In this document: positions 47,948 to 56,377 of the stretch, piece after piece
Layout: every line of letters begins with the position of its first letter
Position numbering within the stretch: the stretch's first letter is position 1
Assembly: GCF_023498005.1 (NCBI RefSeq)
Contig: NZ_CP097289.1
Coordinates: 7,130,001-7,194,000, forward strand
Length of the DNA: 64,000 bases
Direction: 5' to 3'
Origin: Streptomyces durmitorensis
GTDB lineage: Bacteria > Actinomycetota > Actinomycetes > Streptomycetales > Streptomycetaceae
Notes under the pieces: generated by a model
The model's input: the letters and a program-made list of their open reading frames with translations, nothing else
Database searches by the model: none
Told to the model about the DNA's origin: nothing
Program-made: the position numbers and the translations under genes

Positions 47948-49396
47948 CTACGACTTGAGTGCCGCCGACATCATCGCCCTCGCGATCGGCGCCGCCAGGC
48001 CGTTGCCGCTCACCTCTGACCTCGCCGCGTCCGAGGACTCGATGATGACCGCCACCGCGACCTCCTTGCCGTCGCTGCCCTTGGCGTACGAGGTGAACCA
48101 GGCGTACGGCGTCTTGCTGTTGTTCTCGCCGTGCTGGGCCGTGCCCGTCTTGCCGCCCACGTCCGCGCCGCTGATCCGCGCGTTCGTGCCCGTACCCTTC
48201 TCGACGACCGTCTCCATGGCCGACTGCAACTGGCTCGCCGTGTCCTCGCTCATCACACGCTCGGAGTCCGCGTCGTCGAACGAATCGAGGACATCGCCGT
48301 TCGAGTCGGTGATCTGGGACACCATGTGCGGCGAGACCAGCTCACCGCCGTTGGCGATCGCGCCCGTGACCATCGACATCTGGAGCGGCGTCGCCGTCAC
48401 GTCGAACTGGCCGATGCCGGTCAGGGCCGTCTGGGCCTTGTCCATGTCCGAGGGGTACACGCTCTCGGAGGCGCGCACCGGCACGTCCAGCTTGTCGGTG
48501 TTGAAGCCCATCTTCTCGGCCATCGACTTGACCTTGTCCTGGCCCAGGTCGACGGCGATCTTCGCGAAGACGTTGTTGCACGAGTACTGCAGCGCCGTAC
48601 GGATCGTGGCGTCCTCGCAGGGCGCGCTCGCGTTCTCGTTCTTCAGGACGGTGGTCGTGCCGGGCAGCGTGTACGGGTTCGGGCTGTCGGTCCTGGTGTC
48701 CGCCGAGCCGTAGAGCCCGTCCTCCAGGGCCGCCGCCGCGACGACCAGCTTGAACGTCGAACCCGGCGGCAGCGGCTGCCGCAGCGCGCGGTTGACCAGC
48801 GGCTTGTCCTCGTCCTTCAGGAGCGCCTGCCACTCCTTGGACTCCGTGGAACCGCTGATGTCGGAGGGGTCGTACGAAGGCGTCGACACCATCCCGAGGA
48901 TCCTGCCCGTCTTCGGGTCGACGGCGACCGCCGCGCCCTTCTTGTCGCCGAGCGACTTGTACGCGGCCTTCTGCACCGCCGGGTCGATCGTCGTGACCAC
49001 GTCACCCGGATCGGCGCGCTTGTTCGTGACCGTGTCCAGCGGGTTCTTCAGCCGCGTGTCGGTGCCGTCGAGGACGTCCTTGTAGATGCCCTCGATCTGC
49101 GTCGCTCCGTACACCTGCGAGCTGTAGCCCGTGACGGCCGAGTACAGATCGCCGTCCTTGTAGGTGCGTTTGTACTTGAGGTCGCCGCCCTTCGTCCGCT
49201 CGGAGCCGGTGACGGCGTCACCGCCCACGATGATGTCGCCCAGCGGGTTCGCGTACTGCTCGATCGCGTTGCGCCGGTTCTGCTTGTCGTCCGCGAGCGC
49301 CTTCGAGTCGTAGAACTGCACCCACGTCGCTCGCACCAGGAGGGCGAGCACGAGCAGCAGCGTGAAGACCGAGGCGTGCCTGATCGTCTTGTTCAT
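47948..49396 (-). CDS. Class B penicillin-binding protein 2 (transpeptidase)
   Basis: A 482-residue peptidoglycan transpeptidase. An N-terminal membrane anchor (HASVFTLLLVLALLVRATWV) is followed by a short PBP dimerisation domain and the transpeptidase domain with PGSTFK (catalytic S213), the SCN triad in LQYSCNNVFAK, and KTGTAQ. It is the short PbpA type typical of actinobacteria. The usual partner, a FtsW/RodA (SEDS) glycosyltransferase gene, is not adjacent. The start MNKTIRHASV (49396) is chosen; ATG 49426 would add ten residues and neither has a strong ribosome binding site. Confidence 0.93.
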   Translation of the reverse strand: MNKTIRHASVFTLLLVLALLVRATWVQFYDSKALADDKQNRRNAIEQYANPLGDIIVGGDAVTGSERTKGGDLKYKRTYKDGDLYSAVTGYSSQVYGATQIEGIYKDVLDGTDTRLKNPLDTVTNKRADPGDVVTTIDPAVQKAAYKSLGDKKGAAVAVDPKTGRILGMVSTPSYDPSDISGSTESKEWQALLKDEDKPLVNRALRQPLPPGSTFKLVVAAAALEDGLYGSADTRTDSPNPYTLPGTTTVLKNENASAPCEDATIRTALQYSCNNVFAKIAVDLGQDKVKSMAEKMGFNTDKLDVPVRASESVYPSDMDKAQTALTGIGQFDVTATPLQMSMVTGAIANGGELVSPHMVSQITDSNGDVLDSFDDADSERVMSEDTASQLQSAMETVVEKGTGTNARISGADVGGKTGTAQHGENNSKTPYAWFTSYAKGSDGKEVAVAVIIESSDAARSEVSGNGLAAPIARAMMSAALKS

Positions 49397-49488
49397 CCCG
49401 TGAAAAGACGACCGACGCGGACGCATTCGTTCCGTTCTGCCGGGTTTCTTAGAGATTCCTCATACTGCGCGACGCCGCGGCCGCGCGG

Positions 49489-50157
49489 TCACTCCGTGTT
49501 CATGAAGCCCGCCTCGTACGCCGCGATCACCGCCTGTGTACGGTCCCGCGCGCCCGTCTTGGCGAGCACCGAGGCCACATGTGTCTTCACCGTGGCAGGG
49601 CCCACGCCCATCCGCCCCGCGATCTCCGCGTTGGTCAGACCCGCCGCCATCAGCCTGAGCACCTCGCTCTCGCGCCCCGTCAGCCGGGCCACCCAGGCCG
49701 GGGGCGCGGGCTTCGCGCGCGCGTGCTCGGCCGCCAGGGCGCGCACCGCCGCGGGGAAGAGCAGCGAGTCGCTGCGCGCCACGAGCCGCACCGCCTGGAC
49801 GAGCGAGTCCGCGTCGGCCCGCTTGAGCAGGAACCCACAGGCCCCGGCGCGCAGCGCCTCGTACACGTAGGAGTCGTTCTCGAAGGTCGTCACCACCACG
49901 ATGCGCGGCGGGTCCGCCTGCGTCTGAAGGATCTGCTCGGTGGCCCGGATGCCGTCGATCTCCGGCATGCGTACGTCCATGAGCACCACGTCGGGACGCA
50001 GCTCGCGCACGACGGACACCGCCTCGGCGCCGCTGGCCGCCTCGCCGACGACCTCCAGGTCGGGCTCGGCGGAGAGGATCACGCGCAGGGCGGTGCGCAC
50101 CATGCGCTCGTCGTCGGCGAGGACGATGCGGATGGGGGCTGCGGCTGTCCCGGTCAT
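49489..50157 (-). CDS. NarL/LuxR-type response regulator
   Basis: A 222-residue response regulator. The receiver domain starts with IVLADDERMVRTAL, has the phospho-acceptor Asp in VVLMDVRMPEIDG, and conserved Thr and Lys (VVVTTFEND; LLKRADADSL). The LuxR helix-turn-helix at the C-terminus reads LTGRESEVLRLMAAGLTNAEIA. It follows its kinase gene by 28 bp. Confidence 0.95.
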   Translation of the reverse strand: MTGTAAAPIRIVLADDERMVRTALRVILSAEPDLEVVGEAASGAEAVSVVRELRPDVVLMDVRMPEIDGIRATEQILQTQADPPRIVVVTTFENDSYVYEALRAGACGFLLKRADADSLVQAVRLVARSDSLLFPAAVRALAAEHARAKPAPPAWVARLTGRESEVLRLMAAGLTNAEIAGRMGVGPATVKTHVASVLAKTGARDRTQAVIAAYEAGFMNTE

Positions 50158-50185
50158 GGGTGTACGGGTCCCTTCGGGTCGGTGG

Positions 50186-51457
50186 TCATGCGGGTCCCTT
50201 CAGGGGCAGTCGTACGCTCACGCGCCACACCCCGTCGGCGGGGCCCGTCCGGACCGTGCCGCCGAGGAGCCTGGCCCGGTCGGTGATGCCGCGCAGGCCG
50301 TGGCCGCCGCCGGGGCGGGACGCGGGGGCGCCGTGGGGCAGCGGGTTCTCCGCGAGGATCTCCAGGTCGGCGCCGTCCAGGGCGATCCGGAGCGTCACGG
50401 GGGCGTCGGGGCCCGTGTGCCGCAGGGCGTTGCTCAGGCTCTCCTGGACGATGCGGTAGGCCTCGCGGGAGACCATCGGGGGCAGGGCGTCCGGGCCTCC
50501 GGGGCCGAGCTCGACCGTGGCCTTCACGCGCAGGCCGCCCGCGCGCGTGCGCTTGAGGAGCCCGTCGAGGTCGGCGCAGAGGGTGGGCGCGGGCGCGGTC
50601 GGGCTCGCCTGTCCGTCGCCGCCCTCCCTCAACACCCCCAGGACGGCGTCGAGTTCGCCGACCGTGCGCCGGGTCGTCTCCTCGATGGCGGCCAGCGCCT
50701 CGCGGACGAACTCCGGGTCGCGGTCAAGGACCCTGCGGGCGGCGCTCGCCTGGAGCGTGACGGCGCTCAGGGCATGGCCCACCGAGTCGTGCAGCTCCCG
50801 CGCGAGCCGGTTGCGCACGGCGAGGTCGGCGGCGCGCTGCTCGGCCGCCGCGAGCCGGTCGGCGGGAGAGGGGCCGAGGAGTTCGGGCGCCCAGCGCGCG
50901 AGCAGGCCCCCGGCCACGGCGGCGCACCCCGCGAGCGCGGCCAGGGAGAGGAGCCCGATGACCGGGCAGAGCGCCAGCATCCAGCCCTCGCCGAAGACCT
51001 CGGGCATCCCGATCCGGCTGCCTTGCAGCACGGAGGTGAACGGCAGGGCGATGAGCACCGCCGCGAACGGCGGCAGCGCGAGCGACATTCCGCTGATGAT
51101 CCCGCCGAACCCGAGGTGCAGCGTGAACCACGCGACGGTGCGCCCGCGCGCCTGCCGTGACCGCGCGGGCCCGTCGGCGAGCGCATCGCCCGGCACGTCG
51201 CACAGCGCGCGCACGGCGGCCACCGACATGGGCCGGGTGAGCGGGAAGAGCGCGGTGATCGCGGCGAGCGGCAACCCCACGGCGAACGCGCCGAGTTGGG
51301 AGGTGAACGAGCCGAAGACGTTGTCCTCGCCGAGCAGCGGTCCGACGATGACGGAGCCCACGAAGACGTACGGCATGGCGAGCGCGCCGCCGAGGATCAG
51401 ATGGATCCACCGGCGCCGCGCCCGCCGCCCGAACAGGGCCGATGCGAACGTCCTCAC
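50186..51457 (-). CDS. Sensor histidine kinase (HisKA_3 type)
   Basis: A 423-residue kinase. About six hydrophobic segments in the first 230 residues form the sensor; the H box is LARELHDSVGHALSAVTLQA and the ATP-binding domain has N- and G-box motifs ESLSNALRHTGP and GHGLRGITDRARLLGG. GTG 51457 overlaps the stop of the upstream membrane-protein gene (GTGA), making a three-gene operon with the response regulator. The ligand sensed is unknown. Partner of the product of 49489-50157. Confidence 0.93.
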   Translation of the reverse strand: MRTFASALFGRRARRRWIHLILGGALAMPYVFVGSVIVGPLLGEDNVFGSFTSQLGAFAVGLPLAAITALFPLTRPMSVAAVRALCDVPGDALADGPARSRQARGRTVAWFTLHLGFGGIISGMSLALPPFAAVLIALPFTSVLQGSRIGMPEVFGEGWMLALCPVIGLLSLAALAGCAAVAGGLLARWAPELLGPSPADRLAAAEQRAADLAVRNRLARELHDSVGHALSAVTLQASAARRVLDRDPEFVREALAAIEETTRRTVGELDAVLGVLREGGDGQASPTAPAPTLCADLDGLLKRTRAGGLRVKATVELGPGGPDALPPMVSREAYRIVQESLSNALRHTGPDAPVTLRIALDGADLEILAENPLPHGAPASRPGGGHGLRGITDRARLLGGTVRTGPADGVWRVSVRLPLKGPA

Positions 51458-52440
51458 GCGGTGAGCCGTGGGGCCCGAGCAGCCGTGCGCGCCCGCTCCT
51501 TGAAGAAACACACCCCGAGAGCGACCACGAGCGTCCCGATGATCATCCGCACAGCGTAGGTCAGGATCATCAGCGGCGTGGGCTGCTCGGCGATGTCGTC
51601 GACGCCGCCGAGCGAGGCGAACAGCAGCCACCCGCCCCAGCAGGTGACCGCGCCCGAGCCGAGCCAGGCGAGGGCGAGCGGCACCTTGACGGGCAGCGCG
51701 GGAGCCCACCGGAAGGCGATGAGCAGCCCGCCGGCCACGGCTGCGGCGAGATAGGCCAGGTCCAGCGCTTCGAGGACGTAGAAGTCGGTCGTACGTTCCT
51801 CGATCCGCGCCTCGTTGAGGCCGACGGTGGATCCGGTGGCCCAGAGAAGGTGCAGGGCGGCGGGGGCGAGGGCCAGGAGGGCGGCCGCGACGGCCGTGCC
51901 GCGCTGAAGGCTGCGACGGGTGGTGGTGGCCGGGCGGGGCAGGTCCCGGAAGCGGCCCTGCCACACGTGTCCCCAGCGGTCCCGTGCGTACAGGACGAAC
52001 AGGGCGCCGAGGGCGAGGCCTTGGAGGATGAAGCCGCCGTAGACGACGCCGAAGACCCACTCGTCGAGAAAGGCACCGCTCCCGCCATCCTCCGAGGGCC
52101 GGTTGATGCTGCCGCCGAGTGCCTTGACCAGGAGCTGGAGCGGGAACCCGGCCATGATCGGCAGCAGCAGCCCGGTGGCGGCCCACATGGGGAACGCGAG
52201 CAGCCACGCGGGGGTCCGCAGGCCCCAGGGGCGGGTCAGGAGCAGCGCGAGGAGGATGACGCAGGCGTCCATCAGGACGGTGAGGGCGTTGGCGAAGATC
52301 ATGGTGGTGCGGTGTTCGAGGAGGCTGCTGTCCTCGGGGATGCCGATGTGGCTGCCCGCGATCCAGGCGATCTTGAGGGTGAGGTAGGGGAGGGCGGAGA
52401 GGATCGCGAGGGCGCGCAGGGTGCGGCGGATCTGGCTCAT
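51454..52440 (-). CDS. Multi-pass membrane protein, partner of two-component system
   Basis: A 328-residue protein with about eight predicted membrane helices and short loops (MSQIRRTLRALAILSALPYL; VLMDACVILLALLLTR; LLAFPMWAATGLLLPIMAGF). No known motif. It is translationally coupled to the histidine kinase and leads the operon, so it may be an accessory sensor or the target system. ATG 52440 is chosen; a reading frame continues upstream but lacks plausible sequence. Confidence 0.82.
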   Translation of the reverse strand: MSQIRRTLRALAILSALPYLTLKIAWIAGSHIGIPEDSSLLEHRTTMIFANALTVLMDACVILLALLLTRPWGLRTPAWLLAFPMWAATGLLLPIMAGFPLQLLVKALGGSINRPSEDGGSGAFLDEWVFGVVYGGFILQGLALGALFVLYARDRWGHVWQGRFRDLPRPATTTRRSLQRGTAVAAALLALAPAALHLLWATGSTVGLNEARIEERTTDFYVLEALDLAYLAAAVAGGLLIAFRWAPALPVKVPLALAWLGSGAVTCWGGWLLFASLGGVDDIAEQPTPLMILTYAVRMIIGTLVVALGVCFFKERARTAARAPRLTA

Positions 52441-52525
52441 GGTCCCTACGCTCCCGGGGCGGGGCGTGGGGCACGTCCTGCGTGGCGATGATCCGGGTCC
52501 GCCGTGCGGGGGAGGGGTGAGGAAT

Positions 52526-52569
52526 CCAGCCCGTCCGGCGTTTGAGGACGAACCCGGCGAAGCCGGTGA
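52526..52569. repeat. Copy of the 44-bp dispersed element
   Basis: CAGCCCGTCCGGCGTTTGAG and the rest of the element, with one change (ACCCGG for ACTCGG), located 31 bp past the stop of the leftward GNAT gene and in the same orientation as the copies at 32856 and 56273. Confidence 0.9.
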
Positions 52570-52600
52570 TGACGGCGCCCAAGACCCGGCTGCTGGGCTC

Positions 52601-53080
52601 CTACGCCAGCACCAGCACGGCCTCGTCGATCTCCTCGCCCCGCGCATGCGCGAAGCCCCGCTCGGCGGCGGTGACCCGGAAGCCGCACTTCTCGAGGACC
52701 CGCAGGGACCCCGCGTTGTCCGCGGCCGCCCGCGCGTGGAGGGGGCGCTCCGGCACCTCCGTGAGCAGCGCCCGCAAGGCGGCCGTGGCGAGCCCCCGGC
52801 CCCAGTAATAGCGGTCGATCCAGTACGTGACCTCGCGCTCGTCCGGCTTCCCGTACACCGCCGCGCTGCCCACCACGTCACCGTCCGCGAGGACCGTCCG
52901 CACGACCACGTCGGCCGACTCCCGAAGTCCCTTCCAGTGGCCTTCAAAGAGCGTCCAGTCCGCCGTCTTCGGCGAGGTGAACGCGGCGACGCGGTTCGAC
53001 TCGGGGTCGTTCATCTGCCGGTAGAAGACCGGGAGATCGCTGTCGTGGACGGGGCGGAGACTGACATCCATGGTGGCCAT
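52601..53080 (-). CDS. GNAT family N-acetyltransferase
   Basis: A 159-residue GNAT. MDVSLRPVHDSDLPVFYRQMN opens the fold; the acetyl-CoA motif A reads WIDRYYWGRGLATAALRALL, and NAGSLRVLEKCGF is motif B of RimJ/RimL-type enzymes. Substrate unknown. It starts 3 bp after the IclR gene and probably shares its transcript. ATG 53071 is an alternative start. Confidence 0.92.
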   Translation of the reverse strand: MATMDVSLRPVHDSDLPVFYRQMNDPESNRVAAFTSPKTADWTLFEGHWKGLRESADVVVRTVLADGDVVGSAAVYGKPDEREVTYWIDRYYWGRGLATAALRALLTEVPERPLHARAAADNAGSLRVLEKCGFRVTAAERGFAHARGEEIDEAVLVLA

Positions 53081-53083
53081 GGC

Positions 53084-53854
53084 TCAGAGCCTACGAGTCG
53101 CCAGTGTCAGCCGGTCCCGCGCGTCGAACAACGCGTCCTTCACCATCTGCTCGTGCGCCGGCGTCAGCCGCGCCACCGGCACGGAGCAGCTGATCGCGTC
53201 CCGGGCGGGCGTGCGGTACGGGATCGCCACGCCGAAGCAGCGCAGGCCCAGCGTGTTCTCCTCGCGGTCCACCGCGAAGCCCTGCTCGCGGACCGTGCGC
53301 AGCTCCTCGATCAGCTTCTCGCGGTCGGTGATCGTGTGCTCGGTCAGCGCGGGCAGCGTCTGGGGGAGCATCTTGCGGACCTGCTCGTCGGTGTGAGTGG
53401 CGAGCAGCGCCTTGCCCAGGGACGTCGAGTGCGCGGGGAGGCGGCGGCCCACCCGGGTGAAGGGGCGGAGGTAGTGCTGCGACTGGCGCGTGGCGAGATA
53501 GACCACGTTCGTGCCGTCGAGGCGCGCCAGGTGGATCGTCTCCGTGGTGTCGTCCGAGAGGCGGTCGAGCGTCGGCCGCGCCGCCGCCACCACTTCGTCG
53601 CCGTCGATGTACGAGGTGCCGACCAGCAGGGCCCGCACCCCGATCCCGTACCGCGTGCCCGTCGCGTCCGTCTCCACCCAGCCCAGCTCCACCAACGTAC
53701 GCAGGAGCATGTAGAGGCTGGACTTGGGATACCCGACGGCTTCCTGGACGGCGGCCAAGGAGTGCATTCCGGGGCGGCCCGCGAAGTATTCGAGCAACTC
53801 CACCGTCCGCACCGCGGACTTGACCTGTGCCCCGCCAGTCTCGCCAGCCGACAT
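53084..53854 (-). CDS. IclR family transcriptional regulator
   Basis: A 256-residue regulator. The N-terminal winged helix (SAVRTVELLEYFAGRPGMHSLA, GYPKSSLYMLLRTLVELGWV) is followed by a GAF-like effector domain (HLARLDGTNVVYLATRQSQH, LGKALLATHTDEQV). IclR proteins such as KdgR often control sugar-acid catabolism and bind their pathway intermediates. It is divergent from the 2,5-dioxovalerate dehydrogenase gene and probably controls it, possibly together with udh and kdgD 14 kb away. Confidence 0.93.
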   Translation of the reverse strand: MSAGETGGAQVKSAVRTVELLEYFAGRPGMHSLAAVQEAVGYPKSSLYMLLRTLVELGWVETDATGTRYGIGVRALLVGTSYIDGDEVVAAARPTLDRLSDDTTETIHLARLDGTNVVYLATRQSQHYLRPFTRVGRRLPAHSTSLGKALLATHTDEQVRKMLPQTLPALTEHTITDREKLIEELRTVREQGFAVDREENTLGLRCFGVAIPYRTPARDAISCSVPVARLTPAHEQMVKDALFDARDRLTLATRRL

Positions 53855-53885
53855 CGCCCTTGACCCCTTAGTTCGACGAGAAATA

Positions 53886-53938
53886 GTCTCCGAAGTCTCC
53901 GCTATTCATCATCGGAGACAGCGTTCAGCATATCGAAC
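53886..53938. promoter_or_regulatory. Operator-like repeats between iclR and the aldehyde dehydrogenase
   Basis: GTCTCCGA (53886-53893) and GTCTCCGC (53895-53902) face TCGGAGAC (53912-53919), giving an inverted repeat; GTTC and GAAC at 53923-53926 and 53935-53938 form a second dyad. The 148-bp gap is AT-rich for this genome. A binding site for the IclR protein is the obvious guess. Confidence 0.5.
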
Positions 53939-54002
53939 AGCCCAGGTGGGTGGCAGCACATCTGTGAGCACATCTGTGGCATCACCTCTGGAGGAGCCCG
54001 CG

Positions 54003-55532
54003 GTGGCAGCAGCACCAGTCTGGAGTGTCGACCCCCGAACCGGGAAGCAGCGCGAACAGGTTGCGGTCGAGGCCACAGCCCAAGAGGTCGACCAGGCGGT
54101 ACGCGCCGCGCTGGCCGCCCAGGACGCCCTCGCCGACCGCACCGTACGCGCCGCCTTCCTGCGCTCCGCGGCCGAACTGCTCGACGGGGCGAAGGATCAC
54201 CTGGTGGAGGCCGCGGACGCGGAGACCGCGCTCGGTCCCGTCCGGCTCACCGGTGAACTCGCCCGCACCTGCTACCAGTTGCGGGCCTTCGCGGACGTGG
54301 TCGACGAGGGCGGGTTCCTCGGCGTCGTGATCGACCACCCCGACAGCAGCGCGACGCCGCCCATCCCGGACCTGCGGCGCTACAAGATCCCGCTGGGCGT
54401 CGTGGCCGTCTACTCCGCGTCCAACTTCCCCTTCGCCTTCTCCGTCCCCGGCGGCGACACCGCGAGCGCGCTCGCCGCGGGCTGCCCCGTGGTCGTCAAG
54501 GCGCACCCGGACCACCCGGCCACCTCCGAGCTGGTGGCGGCGACGCTGCGGCGGGCCGCGGCCCTGCACGACATCCCCGAGGGCGTCATCGGCCTCGTGC
54601 ACGGCTTCGACGCGGGCGTGGAGCTCGTACGGCACCCGCTGGTCGCGGGCGCGGGTTTCACCGGCTCGATCCGCGGCGGCCGTGCCCTCTTCGACGCGGC
54701 GGCGGCCCGCCCCGTGCCGATCCCCTTCCACGGCGAGCTCGGCTCCCTCAACCCGGTCGTCGTGACCGAGGCCGCCGCGGTCGAGCGTGCCGAGGAGATC
54801 GGAGCGGGCCTCGCGGGCTCGATGACGCTCGGCGTCGGCCAGTTCTGCGTCAAGCCCGGCCTGGTCTTCGCGCCCGCGGGCGCGGGCGGCGACCGGTTCG
54901 TCAAGTCCCTGACGGAGGCGGTCAGCGACACCGAGGCCGGGGTGCTCCTCGACCACCGGATGCGGGACAACTTCGTGGCGGGCGTGCGGGAGCGGGGCGA
55001 GCTGCCGGACGTGGAGGCGCCGGTGACGCCGGGCGCGGGCGGCGAGCACACGGTCAGCGCGGGCTTCCTCACGGTCCCGGCGGCGAAGCTCGCCGAGGAG
55101 GGCGAGCACGACCTGCTCCTGGAGGAGTGCTTCGGCCCGGTGACGGTCGTCGCGCGCTACGAGAACGAGGCGGAGATCACCGACGTGCTCACCCGCCTCC
55201 CCGGCAACCTCACGGCCACGGTGCAGCTGTCGGCCGAGGAGGCCGCGGGCGAGGGCGGCGGCGCGGCGCTGATCGCCGAGCTGACGCCGCTGGCCGGGCG
55301 CGTGCTGGTCAACGGGTGGCCGACCGGGGTCGCGGTGGCGCCCGCGCAGCACCACGGCGGTCCGTACCCGGCGACGACGTCCACCTCGACCTCCGTGGGC
55401 GGTACGGCGATCGAGCGCTGGCTGCGTCCTGTCGCCTACCAGAACACGCCTGCCGCGCTGCTCCCGCCCGAGCTGCGGGACGACAACCCCCTGGGGCTGC
55501 CGCGTCGCTACGACGGGCGCCTGGAACACTGA
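54003..55532 (+). CDS. 2,5-dioxovalerate (alpha-ketoglutarate semialdehyde) dehydrogenase
   Basis: A 509-residue aldehyde dehydrogenase of the KGSADH type, oxidising 2,5-dioxovalerate to 2-oxoglutarate with NAD(P). Features: VAVYSASNFPFAFSVPGGDT, the cofactor region GFTGSIRGGRALFDAAAARP, catalytic Glu in PFHGELGSLNPVV, and catalytic Cys in GVGQFCVKPG. These variants separate it from ordinary aldehyde dehydrogenases. GTG 54003 is chosen for GGAGGAG at a good distance. It is the last step of uronate/glucarate breakdown started by udh and kdgD. A DUF1349 gene follows after 5 bp. Confidence 0.88.
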   Translation: MAAAPVWSVDPRTGKQREQVAVEATAQEVDQAVRAALAAQDALADRTVRAAFLRSAAELLDGAKDHLVEAADAETALGPVRLTGELARTCYQLRAFADVVDEGGFLGVVIDHPDSSATPPIPDLRRYKIPLGVVAVYSASNFPFAFSVPGGDTASALAAGCPVVVKAHPDHPATSELVAATLRRAAALHDIPEGVIGLVHGFDAGVELVRHPLVAGAGFTGSIRGGRALFDAAAARPVPIPFHGELGSLNPVVVTEAAAVERAEEIGAGLAGSMTLGVGQFCVKPGLVFAPAGAGGDRFVKSLTEAVSDTEAGVLLDHRMRDNFVAGVRERGELPDVEAPVTPGAGGEHTVSAGFLTVPAAKLAEEGEHDLLLEECFGPVTVVARYENEAEITDVLTRLPGNLTATVQLSAEEAAGEGGGAALIAELTPLAGRVLVNGWPTGVAVAPAQHHGGPYPATTSTSTSVGGTAIERWLRPVAYQNTPAALLPPELRDDNPLGLPRRYDGRLEH

Positions 55533-55537
55533 CGCCC

Positions 55538-56146
55538 ATGGACGTCGACATCCCCGAACTGCCCTTCTCCCTGCGCACGTACGGCCCCGACGGCAACTGG
55601 TCGTACGAGGACGGCGTGCTCACCGGCTGGGCGGGCGCCCGGCAGGACCGCTTCGTGCCGCCGACGGGCGAGGCGCTGGACCCCGCGTCGGACGCGCCCC
55701 GTCTCCTCGGCGCGCCCGAGGGGGACTTCCAGCTGATCGCGCGGGTGACGGTCGGTTTCGCGGCGGCGTTCGACGCGGGCGTGCTGTACCTGCACGTGGG
55801 CGACCGGGAGTGGGCGAAGCTCTGCCTGGAGCGGTCGCCGGACGAGGCGACGGTCTGCACGGTCGTCACCCGCGGCCGCTCCGACGACTCGAACGCCTTC
55901 GTGGTGGACGGCAGCAGCGTCTGGCTCCGCATCAGCCGCACGGGCTCGGCGTTCGCCTTCCACGCCTCACCGGACGGGAAGCGGTGGACGTTCGTCCGGA
56001 TCTTCTCGCTGGGCGAGGTGAAGACGGCGGGCGCGGCCCTGGTGGGCTTCATGGCGCAGTCGCCGGTGGGGGAGGGGTGCGTGGTGACGTACGACGGGCT
56101 CGAATTCCGCCCGAACTGGCCCCGGGGCCTGAGGGACGGGTCCTAG
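55538..56146 (+). CDS. DUF1349 (concanavalin-like) protein
   Basis: A 202-residue soluble protein of the DUF1349 family, which has the concanavalin A-like lectin/glucanase fold. Typical strands are GVLTGWAGARQDRFVPP, FDAGVLYLHVGDREWAKLCLE and WLRISRTGSAFAFHASPDGKRW. No catalytic residues are assigned to the family. It lies 5 bp after the dehydrogenase gene, so it is probably in the same operon and may bind or handle a sugar derivative. ATG 55538. Confidence 0.85.
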   Translation: MDVDIPELPFSLRTYGPDGNWSYEDGVLTGWAGARQDRFVPPTGEALDPASDAPRLLGAPEGDFQLIARVTVGFAAAFDAGVLYLHVGDREWAKLCLERSPDEATVCTVVTRGRSDDSNAFVVDGSSVWLRISRTGSAFAFHASPDGKRWTFVRIFSLGEVKTAGAALVGFMAQSPVGEGCVVTYDGLEFRPNWPRGLRDGS

Positions 56147-56199
56147 TACCCCGCGGGGGGCGTGCCGTTCCTGGGGGGCTCCGCCCCCAGACCCCCGCT

Positions 56200-56316
56200 C
56201 CTCAAACGCCGGAGGGGCTGAAAGCTTTCCCCGGCCCCGGCTGAGCGATTTCAGCCGGGGCCGGGGAAATTTCAGCCCGTCCGGCGATTGAGGACGAACT
56301 CGGCGGAGCCGGTGAT
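56200..56316. repeat. Compound palindrome containing a 44-bp element and a terminator stem
   Basis: Inner perfect 19-bp stem (56226-56244 with 56251-56269, loop GCGATT), flanked by outer arms of about 24 bp (56200-56223 with 56270-56293, two mismatches). The right outer arm is the start of the 44-bp dispersed element (56273-56316), and the left arm is its inverted partial copy. It sits between the convergent DUF1349 and MFS genes, an obvious two-way terminator. Confidence 0.92.
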
Positions 56317-56377
56317 GACGGTAACCAAGGCCCCCGCGCCAGAGCGGGTTTTCGGGAAGGGGCGGGGTCGGGGAAAA

